DNA of 60,907 nucleotides, from contig CALBKH010000115.1 in the NCBI GenBank assembly GCA_937892955.1, forward strand, positions 1 to 60,907. The letters run 5' to 3'. This document shows, one piece after another, positions 26,062-35,028 of the stretch; position 1 is the first letter of the stretch, and every line of letters begins with the position of its first letter. Under the pieces are notes generated by a model. The model was not told the origin of the DNA, ran no database searches, and was given only the letters and a program-made list of their open reading frames with translations. This DNA comes from an uncultured Alphaproteobacteria bacterium (GTDB taxonomy: Bacteria; Pseudomonadota; Alphaproteobacteria; Rhizobiales; Ancalomicrobiaceae). A program made the translations under genes and the position numbers.

Positions 26062-27027
26062 TCATTCCGCAGCCGCGGCGCCGTGGGCGGTGCCGGCCAG
26101 GAATTTCTCGGCTTCCAGTGCCGCCATGCAGCCCATGCCGGCGGCGGTGACCGCCTGGCGGAAGACGTCGTCGGCGACGTCGCCGGCGGCGAAGACGCCC
26201 GGGATCGACGTGGCGGTCGAATAGGGCGCGGTCCACAGATACCCCGACGGCTTCAGCTTCAGCTGGGTGTCGAAGAGCTCGACCGCCGGCTTGTGGCCGA
26301 TGGCGACGAAGATGCCGTCGCAGGTGAGATCCCGGGTCGCGCCGGTCACGACGTCCTCGATGCGGGCGCCGGTGACCGACGGCGGCATGCCCTCGCTCCC
26401 CAGCACCTCGGTGAGCCTGGCGTTCCAGATCACCTCGATCTTGGGATGGGCGAAGAGGCGGTTCTGGAGGATCTTCTCGGCACGGAAACTGTCACGCCGG
26501 TGGATGACCGTCACCTTGGAGGCGTGGTTGGTGAGGTAGAGCGCCTCTTCGACGGCGGAGTTGCCGCCGCCGATCACCAGCACTTCCTTGCCGCGATAGA
26601 AGAAGCCGTCGCAGGTGGCGCAGGCTGAGACGCCGAAGCCGCGGAACTTCTCCTCGGTCGGGATGCCGAGCCAACGGGCCTGGGCGCCGGTGGCGACGAT
26701 CAGCACGTCGCAGGTCCAGGTGTCGCCGCCGTCCAGCGTGAGGGTGAAGGGGCGCTTCGACAGATCGGCCGAGGTGACCGTGTCGTAGACGAGGTTGGTG
26801 CCGCAGTGCTCGGCCTGCAGGCGCATCTGCTCGACCAGCCACGGACCCTGGATCGGCTCGGCGAAGCCGGGGTAGTTCTCGACCTCGGTGGTGACGGTGA
26901 GCTGACCGCCGAGCTGGATGCCGGCGATGAGCGTCGGCTCGAGCATGGCGCGGGCGGCGTAGATGGCGGCGGTGTAGCCGGCCGGGCCGGAACCGATCAC
27001 CAGGACGCGGGCGTGATGATGCGACAT
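26062..27027 (-). CDS. trxB: Thioredoxin-disulfide reductase
   Basis: This 321-residue flavoenzyme transfers electrons from NADPH to thioredoxin in the cytoplasm. It has the FAD-binding GSGPAGYTAAIYAARA motif, the redox-active CATCDGFF motif, the NADPH-binding VIGGGNSAVEEAL motif and the C-terminal GVFAAGDV segment. The start ATG at 27027 follows GAGGAAGAGG. The lsrB-type regulator lies immediately downstream and is probably co-transcribed. Confidence 0.97.
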   Translation of the reverse strand: MSHHHARVLVIGSGPAGYTAAIYAARAMLEPTLIAGIQLGGQLTVTTEVENYPGFAEPIQGPWLVEQMRLQAEHCGTNLVYDTVTSADLSKRPFTLTLDGGDTWTCDVLIVATGAQARWLGIPTEEKFRGFGVSACATCDGFFYRGKEVLVIGGGNSAVEEALYLTNHASKVTVIHRRDSFRAEKILQNRLFAHPKIEVIWNARLTEVLGSEGMPPSVTGARIEDVVTGATRDLTCDGIFVAIGHKPAVELFDTQLKLKPSGYLWTAPYSTATSIPGVFAAGDVADDVFRQAVTAAGMGCMAALEAEKFLAGTAHGAAAAE

Positions 27028-27121
27028 GGATCCTCTTCCTCGACGAATGTCGAACGTGTTCTTCCCATATAGTCGATGGACCCCCGAGATCCCAAGGGGG
27101 CGGCGGAGGAATCGTGACGGC

Positions 27122-28006
27122 TCACAACCATTTACGATGGGCCCACATCCACTGGCCGGGATATTCGCGGATCCACTCCTCCCAGACCGCATGGATGGCG
27201 CGGGTCAGGGCGATCACATCGGCCTCGGCGTCGGCGGTGTGGGGAACGTCGAGCCAGCGGCCTTCGACGCGGAAGCGGGCGCCCTCGGTGCGGATCGTCC
27301 GGCCGACGAAGAGCGGCAGGCCGAGGCGGCGGGCGAGCAGCGCCGGAAACGGCATGGCGCGGGCCGGGCGGCCGAAGAAGTCGACGGTGATGGCGGTGCG
27401 GTCGGTCTGGTCGGCGACGATCGCCAGGACCGATCCGGCGCGGGCGATCGAGCGCAGCTTCACCGCGATGCCGTGCTGACGGCCGATCAGGCCGCCGGGA
27501 TAGATCGGCTCGCGTCGCGCCCGGAGCCAGTCCTCGACGATCGGGTTGGAGAGCGGTTTGTAGAGCGCCTTGGTCGCGAAACCGGCCCTGAGCAGGGGAA
27601 CGGAGACCACTTCCCAGTTGCCGGTGTGGAGCGAGACGAAGACGGCGCCGCCGCGCGCCTTCTCCAACTCGTCGTCCGGCACGGTGCAGACGACGCGGCC
27701 GGCGTCTCTCAGGAGTTGCGGCAGGAGGATGGTCTCGGCGGCGGTGCGGCCGAGGTTCTCCCACATGTCGCCGAGGATGCGGCGGCGCTCTTCCGTCGAG
27801 AGTTCCGGCATGGCGATGGCGAGATGGGCGTCGGCGCGGGCGTGACGCTTGTTGAACGGCGCGAGCCGGCGCCAGCACCAGCCCATGAAACGGGAGGCGC
27901 GATCGAGGCCCATGGCACCGAGCACCGCCGCCACCGCGCCGAGGGCGAGGTGTTGCAGGCGCCAGGACAGGCGGCGGTGAAGCGGGGGCGCGGAATCGCT
28001 CGGCAT
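27122..28006 (-). CDS. Lipid A biosynthesis acyltransferase, LpxL/HtrB-like
   Basis: This 294-residue membrane-associated protein has one N-terminal hydrophobic stretch (LGAVAAVLGAMGL) and the HX4E catalytic motif (HTGNWE) of late lipid A acyltransferases, followed by the ADQ and FFGRPARAMPFPALLA segments. It probably adds a secondary acyl chain to lipid A at the inner membrane. The ATG at 28006 puts the membrane helix at the expected place; upstream frame sequence is not homologous. It is the first of five genes related to cell-surface glycolipids. Confidence 0.9.
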   Translation of the reverse strand: MPSDSAPPLHRRLSWRLQHLALGAVAAVLGAMGLDRASRFMGWCWRRLAPFNKRHARADAHLAIAMPELSTEERRRILGDMWENLGRTAAETILLPQLLRDAGRVVCTVPDDELEKARGGAVFVSLHTGNWEVVSVPLLRAGFATKALYKPLSNPIVEDWLRARREPIYPGGLIGRQHGIAVKLRSIARAGSVLAIVADQTDRTAITVDFFGRPARAMPFPALLARRLGLPLFVGRTIRTEGARFRVEGRWLDVPHTADAEADVIALTRAIHAVWEEWIREYPGQWMWAHRKWL

Positions 28007-28215
28007 GGGCCAGGATCGAGGGTTCTTCGTGCGACGGCATAACGAAACGGGCGGACGGGGGGAAGGGCGGATACCGTCACAATCGCGCAATCGCCGCCAC
28101 ATTCGCGCGATCGGAGGAGAAACCGGCGACGTCCCCCGGCAGGCCCGGGGTATCGGCACCGGATGGGGCGTGCTAGGAAGCCGCCTCTCCCGCCATCGAG
28201 GCCGCCGAAACCCGC

Positions 28216-29013
28216 ATGTCCGCCGCTTCCCTCCCTCCGGTCAACGTCGTCTGCATCAAGTGGGGCACCAAGTACCCCGCCTACTACGTCAACCGGCTGC
28301 ATCGTGGCGTGTCGCGATTCCTGAAGCGGCCGTTCCGCTTCCTCTGCTTCACCGAACATCCGGAAGGACTCGATCCGGGCATCGAGGTTCATCCGTTGCC
28401 GGTCGAACCGTTCGAGGCGGAGATCGTCGCGGCGATGAACCGCGAGGGCCGCAAGGGGGCGTGGCGCAAGGTGTCGCTGTTCAAGCCCGGCCTCGCCGGC
28501 ATGGAAGGCCCGGTGCTCGGCTTCGACATCGATGTGGTGGTGACCGGGCCGCTCGACGACCTGCTCGACTTCGCCCCGGGCAAGGTGTGCATGCGGCGCG
28601 AGTGGCGCTACGAACGCCAGGGCAAGGACGGCGGCCACGGCTCGGTGTTCCTGTTCGACCCGGCGAAGCACCCGTTCCTCTACGAGGAGTTCGCCGCCGA
28701 CCCGGCCGGTTCGGTCGCCCGCCACAAGGGCTCGGAGCAGTTCTACACCTCGATGACGGCGCTCCGGCACGGCGAACTCACCTATTGGCCGGGCGAGTGG
28801 ATCTCCTCGTTCAAGCGCGACGCCATGCGCGTCTTCCCGTTCAACCGTTTCCAGGAACCGCGCCTGCCGCAGACCTGCCGGGTGATGTGTTTCCACGGCA
28901 AGCCGAAGATGGAAGAGGCGCTGGAGGGCTGGACCGGCTCGCTCTGGCGCGGCACCCGGCCGGCGTCGTGGTTGGCGCGGGATTGGCTGTGGGGCGAGAC
29001 GCCGGAAGCGTGA
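28216..29013 (+). CDS. Probable glycosyltransferase (DxD-containing)
   Basis: This 265-residue protein begins PVNVVCIKWGTKYPAYYVNRL, has LGFDIDVVVTGPLDDL (DxD at residues 104-106, in the nucleotide-sugar position) and KGSEQFYTSM and VMCFHGKPK segments. This resembles small GT8-like or capsule-type glycosyltransferases; I cannot name the sugar. It is divergent from the LpxL-like gene with about 210 bases between, and its 3' end faces the hairpin-filled gap at 29.0-29.25 kb. Confidence 0.78.
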   Translation: MSAASLPPVNVVCIKWGTKYPAYYVNRLHRGVSRFLKRPFRFLCFTEHPEGLDPGIEVHPLPVEPFEAEIVAAMNREGRKGAWRKVSLFKPGLAGMEGPVLGFDIDVVVTGPLDDLLDFAPGKVCMRREWRYERQGKDGGHGSVFLFDPAKHPFLYEEFAADPAGSVARHKGSEQFYTSMTALRHGELTYWPGEWISSFKRDAMRVFPFNRFQEPRLPQTCRVMCFHGKPKMEEALEGWTGSLWRGTRPASWLARDWLWGETPEA

Positions 29014-29018
29014 TGCGA

Positions 29019-29231
29019 GATCCGGCAAGTCGCTTCGCGACGCCGGATCCGACTCATACCAAAGGCCGAAGATGCTGACGCACCCGGCCTTTGAACACAC
29101 GCGAATTTCTCATCTGCGTCAGAGGCATGAGAAATTCGCGTCAGGAATACCATCGAAAAGGCCCTTGTTCGGACGGGCCATTTTCGATGAACGGAATACC
29201 GAATTCGGATGGGATCATCCGAATTCGGTAT
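29019..29231. repeat. Array of five consecutive inverted repeats
   Basis: Five hairpins follow one another in a convergent gap. (1) 29019-29049: GATCCGGC/GCCGGATC enclosing GTCGC/GCGAC with a TTC loop. (2) 29060-29093: CAAAGGCCG/CGGCCTTTG. (3) 29099-29141: perfect 15-base arms ACGCGAATTTCTCAT and complement. (4) 29151-29189: CATCGAAAA-GGCCC and complement with one bulged A. (5) 29196-29231: perfect 15-base arms ATACCGAATTCGGAT and complement, each containing the palindrome CCGAATTCGG. The octamer GGAATACC precedes or overlaps the start of both hairpins 4 and 5. The region is unusually AT-rich for this genome. Confidence 0.92.
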
Positions 29232-29254
29232 GACGCCCCTGGCGGCGGGATGCG

Positions 29255-31207
29255 TCAACGCCCGACGAGGCCGAGGCGCGGCCAGATCGCCGCGGCGACC
29301 AGAGCCGATCCGGTGAGATTGAGGTGATAGGCGTCGGCGTAGAGCGGGCGGCCGTCGGCCTCGACGCGGCAATGATCCCCGGCGCACAGCAGCGGCAGCG
29401 GCGAGACGAAGTCGACGAGGCCGCGAGCGGCGAGATCGGCGAAGATCGTCGTCGCGGTGTGGTTCAGAGCTTCGGCGCGGGCGGTGGTCAGGGCGACCTC
29501 GGCGGGGCGGCCGGAGAGACGGGCGCGCGCCAGCGTCGCCGGTACGTTCTTCGCCGCCATCGGCACGGCACCGACCACCACGACTCGCACGCCGGTTCCG
29601 CGCAGCATCTCCACCGTGCGCTCCACCGACTGTTTCAGAAAGACGTCGGCTTCGGTCGACCCTTGCGCGATGCCCGAACCGGCGAGGAGGCGGGTGCGGC
29701 CGCGTTCGCCGTCGAAATTGGCCCAGACCGAATGGAGCACGACGGAGCGCACCCCGGTCGCGGCGACGATGCCGGCGAGTTCCGCCTTGGTCGCCTCGCA
29801 GGCGGCGCGGGAGGTCGAGGAGCCGGCGCCCGACTTCAGCCCGAGGATCGGCGGACAGGACTGGACGCCGACGAAACGACCGGCGATGCCGGCCTTCTTC
29901 GCCTCGCCGTCGATGCCGTCGGCGAGGGCGGCGGCGAAACTGTCGCCGACGAGGAGGAAGCTCGGGGTGACATCCGCCGCGCCCAGCCGGCACAGGCGGT
30001 CGGCGCGCGCATCGGCCGCCGTCACGCCCTTCAGGCAGCCGCGGAACCGTCCCCAGGCGGGGTCGGCGACGTCGCGGATCTCCGGCTCCATGCGGAAGGG
30101 CAGGCCCTTCGACACCCAGGCACCGACGCCGAGGAAGCCGACGGCGAGGACCGAGGCGACACCGATCGCCAGGACGCGCGGGGTGCGGGTCGGATCGGGA
30201 GCGTGGCGGAAGGGGCGTTCGACGAACCACCACGACAGGGTGGCGAGGCCGATCGAGAGCGCGGCGAGGACGGCGACCGCCACCGCGTCGAGATCGTCGA
30301 CGAAACGGTAGCGGGCGAAGACGATCACCGGCCAGTGCCAGAGATAGAGCGAATAGGAGATCGCCCCGAGGAAGCGCATCGGCGGCAGGGCGAGGGGGCG
30401 GGCCGTCGCCGAGGAACCGGCGCGGCCGGCGTGGATCACCATCGCGGTGCCGAGGCAGGGCAGCGCCGCCCGCCACGAGGGGAAGGGATCGGCGCGGTCG
30501 ATCACCGCCACGGCGACGGCGATCAGCACGAGGCCGAGGAAGGCGACCGCCTCGCGTCCACGTGCGTCGAGCCGCGGCGGCGGCGTCAGCGCCACCAGGG
30601 CGCCGAGCAGCAGTTCGCCGGCGCGGGCCGGCAGGAGATAGAAGGCGGCGTTGGGCCAGAGGTCCGACGTCGCGGCGCTCCAGGCGAAGGAGGCGAGGGC
30701 GAGACCGGCGAGGACGCCGCGCTACGGGAGGCGCGGGGCGGTGGCGAGGCCGATCATCAGGGTGGGGAAGAGCAGGTAGTACTGCTCCTCGACCGCCAGC
30801 GACCAGGTGTGGAGCAGGGCGAGGCGTTCGGCGTCGGGGGCGAAATAGCCCGACGACGACCAGAACCAGAAGTTCGCGCCGGAGATCGCCGCGGCGCCGA
30901 CCGACTTGCCGAGATCCTCGAAATCCGCCGGCGTCATCAGCGCCGCGCCGGCGGCGAGCGTCGCCAGCAGAGTGACGAGGAGGGCGGGGAAGATGCGCCG
31001 CATCCGCCGCTCGTAGAAGACGGCGAGCGAGAAGGTGCCCTTCGCCTGCGCCTCGGCGATCAGCGTGGTGATGAGATAGCCGGAGATGACGAAGAACACG
31101 TCGACGCCGACGAAGCCGCCGGTGAAGCCGGTCACGTCGAGGTGGTCGAGGAGGACGGTGACGATGGCGATCGCCCGCAGTCCGTCGATGTCGGCCCGAT
31201 ACTTCAA
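29255..31207 (-). pseudogene. OafA-type acyltransferase with SGNH domain, interrupted by one in-frame TAG
   Basis: Read leftward from a TTG at 31207 (KYRADIDGLRAIAIV), the frame encodes the acyltransferase-3 membrane domain (GGFVGVDVFFVISGYLIT, FYERRMRRIFPALLV, LHTWSLAVEEQYYL) until an amber codon at 30724-30722. The same frame then continues without shift through RGVLAGLALASFAWS, the remaining helices (LYLWHWPVIVFA) and a full SGNH hydrolase-like domain (LLVGDSFAAAL, DAYHLNLTGS), ending at 29255. Overall length is about 650 codons, matching the 657-residue paralogue at 32458. One point change, for example from TGG, CAG or TCG, would explain it. The family O-acetylates surface glycans. Confidence 0.88.
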
Positions 31208-31414
31208 CCGTCGCTCCGGTTCCTCATGCCGCCCCTCCGGCGACGCGGCGCGACCATAGCCGCGGGCGGCGGAGCGGGGCAAGCCGGCGAGGCGGGACCC
31301 TCGGCGGGTGGCGGCTTGCCGCCCCGCCCATCCGGCGCTTTATCCCTCGGCGGGATTGGCTTAAGAGCAGGCGGCCGGACCGCCGGCTCTTCGCCACCGA
31401 GATCGACGCCGGCC

Positions 31415-32461
31415 ATGGCCCCCTTGCGCATCCTCGTCCTGCTGATCAACAAGCCCGGTCATCGCCATCAGGCGGAGGGCGTGGCGCATGTGATGGGACG
31501 GATGCGGGAGACGACGGTCGAGCGGCTCGAGGTGCGCCCGCGCTGGTTCGTGCCGCCGCCGTTGCGCCAGCTCGGGGTGAACGGTTTCCGTTTCCTGTCG
31601 CCGGCCTTCTGGCTGAAACACCTCTACGGTATCGACGTCGCGCGGCTCGACCGGCCGGACGTGATCGTCGGATCGGGTCGGCCGGCGATCGCGGCCGGCC
31701 TGCTGCTGAAGCGCCATTTCGGTATCCCTTACGTCTATTCCGGCCTCGGCCGCGGGGTGTCGACGACGCCGGAGATCGACCTGATGCTGGTCAGCGTGAA
31801 ATCCTTCGCCGGTCTCCCCAATGCGGCGCTGACGCCGGTGCCCTGTCTGGTCGAGCCGGACAAGCTGCCGCGGCCGCGCCCACTCGCTGCCGCCGGCGAT
31901 CTGTCGGGCGCGACGCTGGGCCTCCTTCTCGGCGGCAACGCCCATTCGCATCGCTTTTCGGCCGAGGACTGGGATGACGTCGCGGCGCTCGTCGTCGAGA
32001 TGCGAGCCCGGTTCGGGGTCGTCTGGCGGGTCGGCAATTCGCGGCGGACGGGGGACGCCGGTTCGGATCGCTTCACCGATCTCGAACGGCGCGGGGTGAT
32101 CGAGCGTTTCGTCGATTGGCGGCGTGCGGGATCGGGAACGGTCGGCGACATCTTCGCGGCGGACGCGTTGATCGTCACCGAGGATTCGGTGTCGATGATG
32201 TCCGAGGCGGTGGCGGCGCAACGCCGGGTGATCGCACTTCGGCCGCGCGACTTCGAGCCGACGCTGGTCGACGACATCGTCGGCACGCTGGTCGACGGCG
32301 GGGCGATGGCGGTGACGGCGATCGCCGGGGCGAGGGCCGACGATCTCGCCGCGACGCTGCTGCGGCTCACGCCCGTCTCCACCGACCACCGTGACGAGAT
32401 CGCCGCGGCGCTGGCGGCGCGGCTGCCCGGCCTCTTCGGCCATGCGGAGGTGGCCCGATGA
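31415..32461 (+). CDS. ELM1-family putative glycosyltransferase
   Basis: This 348-residue protein starts MAPLRILVLLINKPGHRHQAEGVA and includes DVIVGSGRPAIAAGLLLKR, LGLLLGGNAHSHRFS and a late VTEDSVSMMSEAVAAQRRVIAL segment. This is the pattern of bacterial relatives of mitochondrial-fission protein ELM1, which have a GT-B-like fold and are thought to be glycosyltransferases. The start is the ATG at 31415; the very long upstream open frame is antisense to the acyltransferase pseudogene. Its stop overlaps the next start (ATGA at 32458-32461), so it is coupled to the downstream acyltransferase. Confidence 0.82.
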   Translation: MAPLRILVLLINKPGHRHQAEGVAHVMGRMRETTVERLEVRPRWFVPPPLRQLGVNGFRFLSPAFWLKHLYGIDVARLDRPDVIVGSGRPAIAAGLLLKRHFGIPYVYSGLGRGVSTTPEIDLMLVSVKSFAGLPNAALTPVPCLVEPDKLPRPRPLAAAGDLSGATLGLLLGGNAHSHRFSAEDWDDVAALVVEMRARFGVVWRVGNSRRTGDAGSDRFTDLERRGVIERFVDWRRAGSGTVGDIFAADALIVTEDSVSMMSEAVAAQRRVIALRPRDFEPTLVDDIVGTLVDGGAMAVTAIAGARADDLAATLLRLTPVSTDHRDEIAAALAARLPGLFGHAEVAR

Positions 32462-34431
32462 GCGCCTCGCTCTCCTATCGTCCGGACATCGACGGTCTCA
32501 GGGCCGTCTCGGTCACCGTGGTCATGCTGTTCCATCTCGGCATGACGACGATGAGTGGCGGCTTCGTCGGCGTCGACGTGTTCTTCGTCATCTCCGGCTA
32601 CCTCATCACCTCGATCATCGCCCGCGAGGTCGACGCCGGGGAGTTCACCTTCGCCGGCTTCTACGAGCGGCGCATCCGGCGCATCTATCCGGCGCTGATC
32701 GTCATGCTGGCGGCGACCTTCCTCGGCGCCTGGATCGCGCTGATGCCGCGCGAATTCCTCGCCTTCGCCCGCACCCTGATCGCCACGCCGTTGTTCGCCG
32801 CCAACTTCATGTTCCTCGGCGAGGACGGCTATTTCGATGCGGCGAGCATCACCAAGCCGCTCCTCCACACCTGGTCGCTGGGCGTCGAAGAGCAGTTCTA
32901 CATCGTCTTCCCCTGGCTCCTGATCGCGGCGCGGCGCTACCGCTGGAACCGGCTGGCGATCGTTCTCGCCGTCGTGGTGGCGTCGCTCGCCTCGAGCGTC
33001 GTCGCCGGGATGGTCGACTGGGGGCAGGCCTATTTCCTGTTGCCGATGCGGTTCTGGGAACTCGGTTTCGGGGCGCTGCTGGCGTTGCATCGCACGACCG
33101 TTTCGCCGCGGCTGCGCGACCTGGTCGGCGTCGGCGGACTGGCGATGATCGTCGCCTCCTGCTTCCTCATCGACGAGAGCATGGCCTTTCCCGGCTGGGT
33201 GGCGCTCTTCCCGGTGATCGGCGCTTCCGCCGTCATGGTGGCGGCGGGGAGCCCGGCGAACCGGCTGCTCGCCACGCGCCCCTTCGTCTTCATCGGGCGG
33301 ATCTCCTACCCGATGTATCTGTGGCACTGGCCGCTGATCGTCTTCGCCGTCCAGGTGCTCGGCCGGCCGCTCCAGCCGCTCGAGGCGGCGGGCATCTTCG
33401 CCCTCACGGTGCTCCTCTCGTGGGGGACGCTGGTCCTGATCGAAGCGCCGATTAGGGCACGGCGGCGGCTCGCGTCGCGGTCGCGGCTGTTCGTCGTGGC
33501 GAGTGGTCTCAGTCTGGTGCTGGTCGGCGCCGGTATCGCCGGCTTCGTCGGGCGCGGATTGCCGGGACGCCTGTCACCCGAGGTCAGGGCGATCGCCGAC
33601 GTCGCCGCCGATCCGCCGGCGATCGACAAGGCGTGCCGGCGCAGCCGCACCGCGATCGCGCGCAACCTGCCGCCGTGCGAGATCGGCGCGAGCGAGCCGA
33701 AGCACTACGGCTTCGCGCTGATCGGCGACAGCCACTCGCGGGCGCTCGCCGCGGCGATCGGCGACGTGGCGAAGCAGGAGGGCGTCAGGGGGCTCTATCT
33801 CGGCCGGGTCGCCTGCCCGCCGCTCCTCGGGCTCGAGCGCCACGGCGCCGGCAACTGGCACTGCGCCGATCATCTCGACTGGGCGATGCGGCGCATCGCC
33901 GAGGAGAACATCGGCACGGTGCTGGTGGTGGCGCGATGGGGCGTGGTCTTGCCGCCGGCGTCCTTCGGCCATGAACACGTCGCCGATCTGCGCTACGCTC
34001 GCGACGGCCGCGAAGTGAGCCGGGACCGGCTGGCGGCGGAGGTCGAGGCGGGGCTCCGAACGACCTTCGACGCGTTGAAGGGGCGGCGGGTGGTGGTGCT
34101 GTTCTCGGTGCCGGAGGTCGGCTTCGACGTGCCGACCGTGTTGGCGGCGGCGAAACGCTTCGGTTGGACGCCGCCGCAGACGCCCGACCGCGACGCCTAC
34201 GAGGCGCGGCAGAAGAAGATCCGCGATCTCTTCGCCGCGGCGGGCGTGGCGCGGCCGGGGGTCGAGATCCTCGAGCCGGCGGACCTGCTGTGCGGCGCCG
34301 GCCGTTGCCGGATCGTCGAGGACGGACGGATCCTCTATTCCGACGACGACCATCTGAGCGCGACCGGTGCGGCGGCGGTGGCGAAATTGTTCGCGCCGGC
34401 CCTGAAACGGGCGGCGGGCGAGACGCGCTGA
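32458..34431 (+). CDS. OafA-type O-acyltransferase with SGNH domain (intact)
   Basis: This 657-residue inner-membrane protein has an N-terminal acyltransferase-3 domain with about ten helices (YRPDIDGLRAVSV, GGFVGVDVFFVISGYLIT, LHTWSLGVEEQFYIV, YPMYLWHWPLIVFA) and a C-terminal periplasmic SGNH domain (GDSH at residues 423-426; the closing DDDHLSATG near 628-636 with the Asp/His pair). Proteins of this layout transfer acetyl groups to O-antigen or other exported glycans. It is translationally coupled to the ELM1-like gene and is the intact counterpart of the amber-interrupted copy at 29255-31207. Confidence 0.93.
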   Translation: MSASLSYRPDIDGLRAVSVTVVMLFHLGMTTMSGGFVGVDVFFVISGYLITSIIAREVDAGEFTFAGFYERRIRRIYPALIVMLAATFLGAWIALMPREFLAFARTLIATPLFAANFMFLGEDGYFDAASITKPLLHTWSLGVEEQFYIVFPWLLIAARRYRWNRLAIVLAVVVASLASSVVAGMVDWGQAYFLLPMRFWELGFGALLALHRTTVSPRLRDLVGVGGLAMIVASCFLIDESMAFPGWVALFPVIGASAVMVAAGSPANRLLATRPFVFIGRISYPMYLWHWPLIVFAVQVLGRPLQPLEAAGIFALTVLLSWGTLVLIEAPIRARRRLASRSRLFVVASGLSLVLVGAGIAGFVGRGLPGRLSPEVRAIADVAADPPAIDKACRRSRTAIARNLPPCEIGASEPKHYGFALIGDSHSRALAAAIGDVAKQEGVRGLYLGRVACPPLLGLERHGAGNWHCADHLDWAMRRIAEENIGTVLVVARWGVVLPPASFGHEHVADLRYARDGREVSRDRLAAEVEAGLRTTFDALKGRRVVVLFSVPEVGFDVPTVLAAAKRFGWTPPQTPDRDAYEARQKKIRDLFAAAGVARPGVEILEPADLLCGAGRCRIVEDGRILYSDDDHLSATGAAAVAKLFAPALKRAAGETR

Positions 34432-34470
34432 GGCGGCAGGCACCGCTTCCGGAGAGCCGACCGGACATGC

Positions 34471-34496
34471 GAAAGGCGGCGAGGGGGCTCGCCGCC
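34471..34496 (-). terminator. Terminator for greA (leftward)
   Basis: A 9-base inverted repeat (GGCGGCGAG / CTCGCCGCC) with a GGGG loop is followed, read leftward, by TTTCGC. It lies about 60 bases after the greA stop and about 40 bases after the convergent acyltransferase. Confidence 0.65.
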
Positions 34497-34521
34497 GATC
34501 CGTCGTGGTCGAAGATGGACG

Positions 34522-34579
34522 TCGCTCGGGCGAACCCGACGCCGGTCACTTCGCTCAGGCGAACCTGACGCCGGTCACT
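34522..34579. repeat. 29-base tandem duplication at the greA 3' end
   Basis: Positions 34522-34550 and 34551-34579 are tandem copies of a 29-base unit with two mismatches. The second copy contains the last codons and stop of greA; the first, out of frame because 29 is not a multiple of three, lies just past the stop. Confidence 0.88.
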
Positions 34580-35028
34580 TCGTAGGAGCGGGCGCCGCCG
34601 GGGGCCATGACCTCGACGGTGTCGCCGATGGTCTTGCCGATGAGGGCGCGGGCGATCGGCGAGGAGATCGAGATGCGGCCCTGCTTCACGTCGGCTTCCA
34701 TGTCGCCGACGATCTGGTAGCGCTTCTCCTCCTCGGTGTCCTCGTCGATGAGGGTCACCGTGGCGCCGAACTTGATCTTGGTGCCGCCGAGCTTGGAGAC
34801 GTCGATGACCTCGGCGCGGCCGAGCTTGTCTTCGAGTTCGGCGATGCGGCCCTCGTTGTGGCTCTGCTGCTCCTTGGCGGAATGGTATTCGGCGTTCTCC
34901 GAAAGGTCGCCGTGGGCGCGCGCTTCCGAGATCGCTTGGATGATGCGCGGGCGCTCGACCTGCTGACGATGCTTCAGCTCGGCCTCGAGAGCGGCGTGGC
35001 CGCCCGCGGTCATCGGAATCTTCTCCAT
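34555..35028 (-). CDS. greA: Transcription elongation factor GreA
   Basis: This 157-residue protein has an N-terminal antiparallel coiled coil (LEAELKHRQQVERPRIIQAI, ENAEYHSAKEQQ with the acidic tip) and a C-terminal FKBP-like domain (IGDMEADVKQGRISISSPIARALIGKTIGD). GreA enters the RNA-polymerase secondary channel and stimulates transcript cleavage after backtracking. carB lies 202 bases upstream on the same strand, the usual order in this group. The leader between them contains a small CGTCCG/CGGACG hairpin at 35052-35069. The 3' end carries a tandem duplication. Confidence 0.97.
   Translation of the reverse strand: MEKIPMTAGGHAALEAELKHRQQVERPRIIQAISEARAHGDLSENAEYHSAKEQQSHNEGRIAELEDKLGRAEVIDVSKLGGTKIKFGATVTLIDEDTEEEKRYQIVGDMEADVKQGRISISSPIARALIGKTIGDTVEVMAPGGARSYEVTGVRFA

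Noticed and set aside
29019..29231. Plain pair of terminators for convergent genes
   Set aside because: Two terminators would explain two hairpins, not five, and no U-tracts follow the stems; kept instead as a repeat array.
30722..30735. Frameshift as the cause of the broken acyltransferase
   Set aside because: Counting bases shows that the upstream and downstream parts are in the same frame; a single TAG codon is the only defect.
29324..31414. Upstream extension of the ELM1-like gene (about 700 codons)
   Set aside because: This part is antisense to the acyltransferase pseudogene and is Arg/Gly/Glu-rich without homology; the ELM1-type N-terminus begins exactly at the ATG at 31415.
31735..33327. 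Open frame antisense to the ELM1-like and intact acyltransferase genes
   Set aside because: It has no recognisable domain and lies entirely over two genes with strong motifs.
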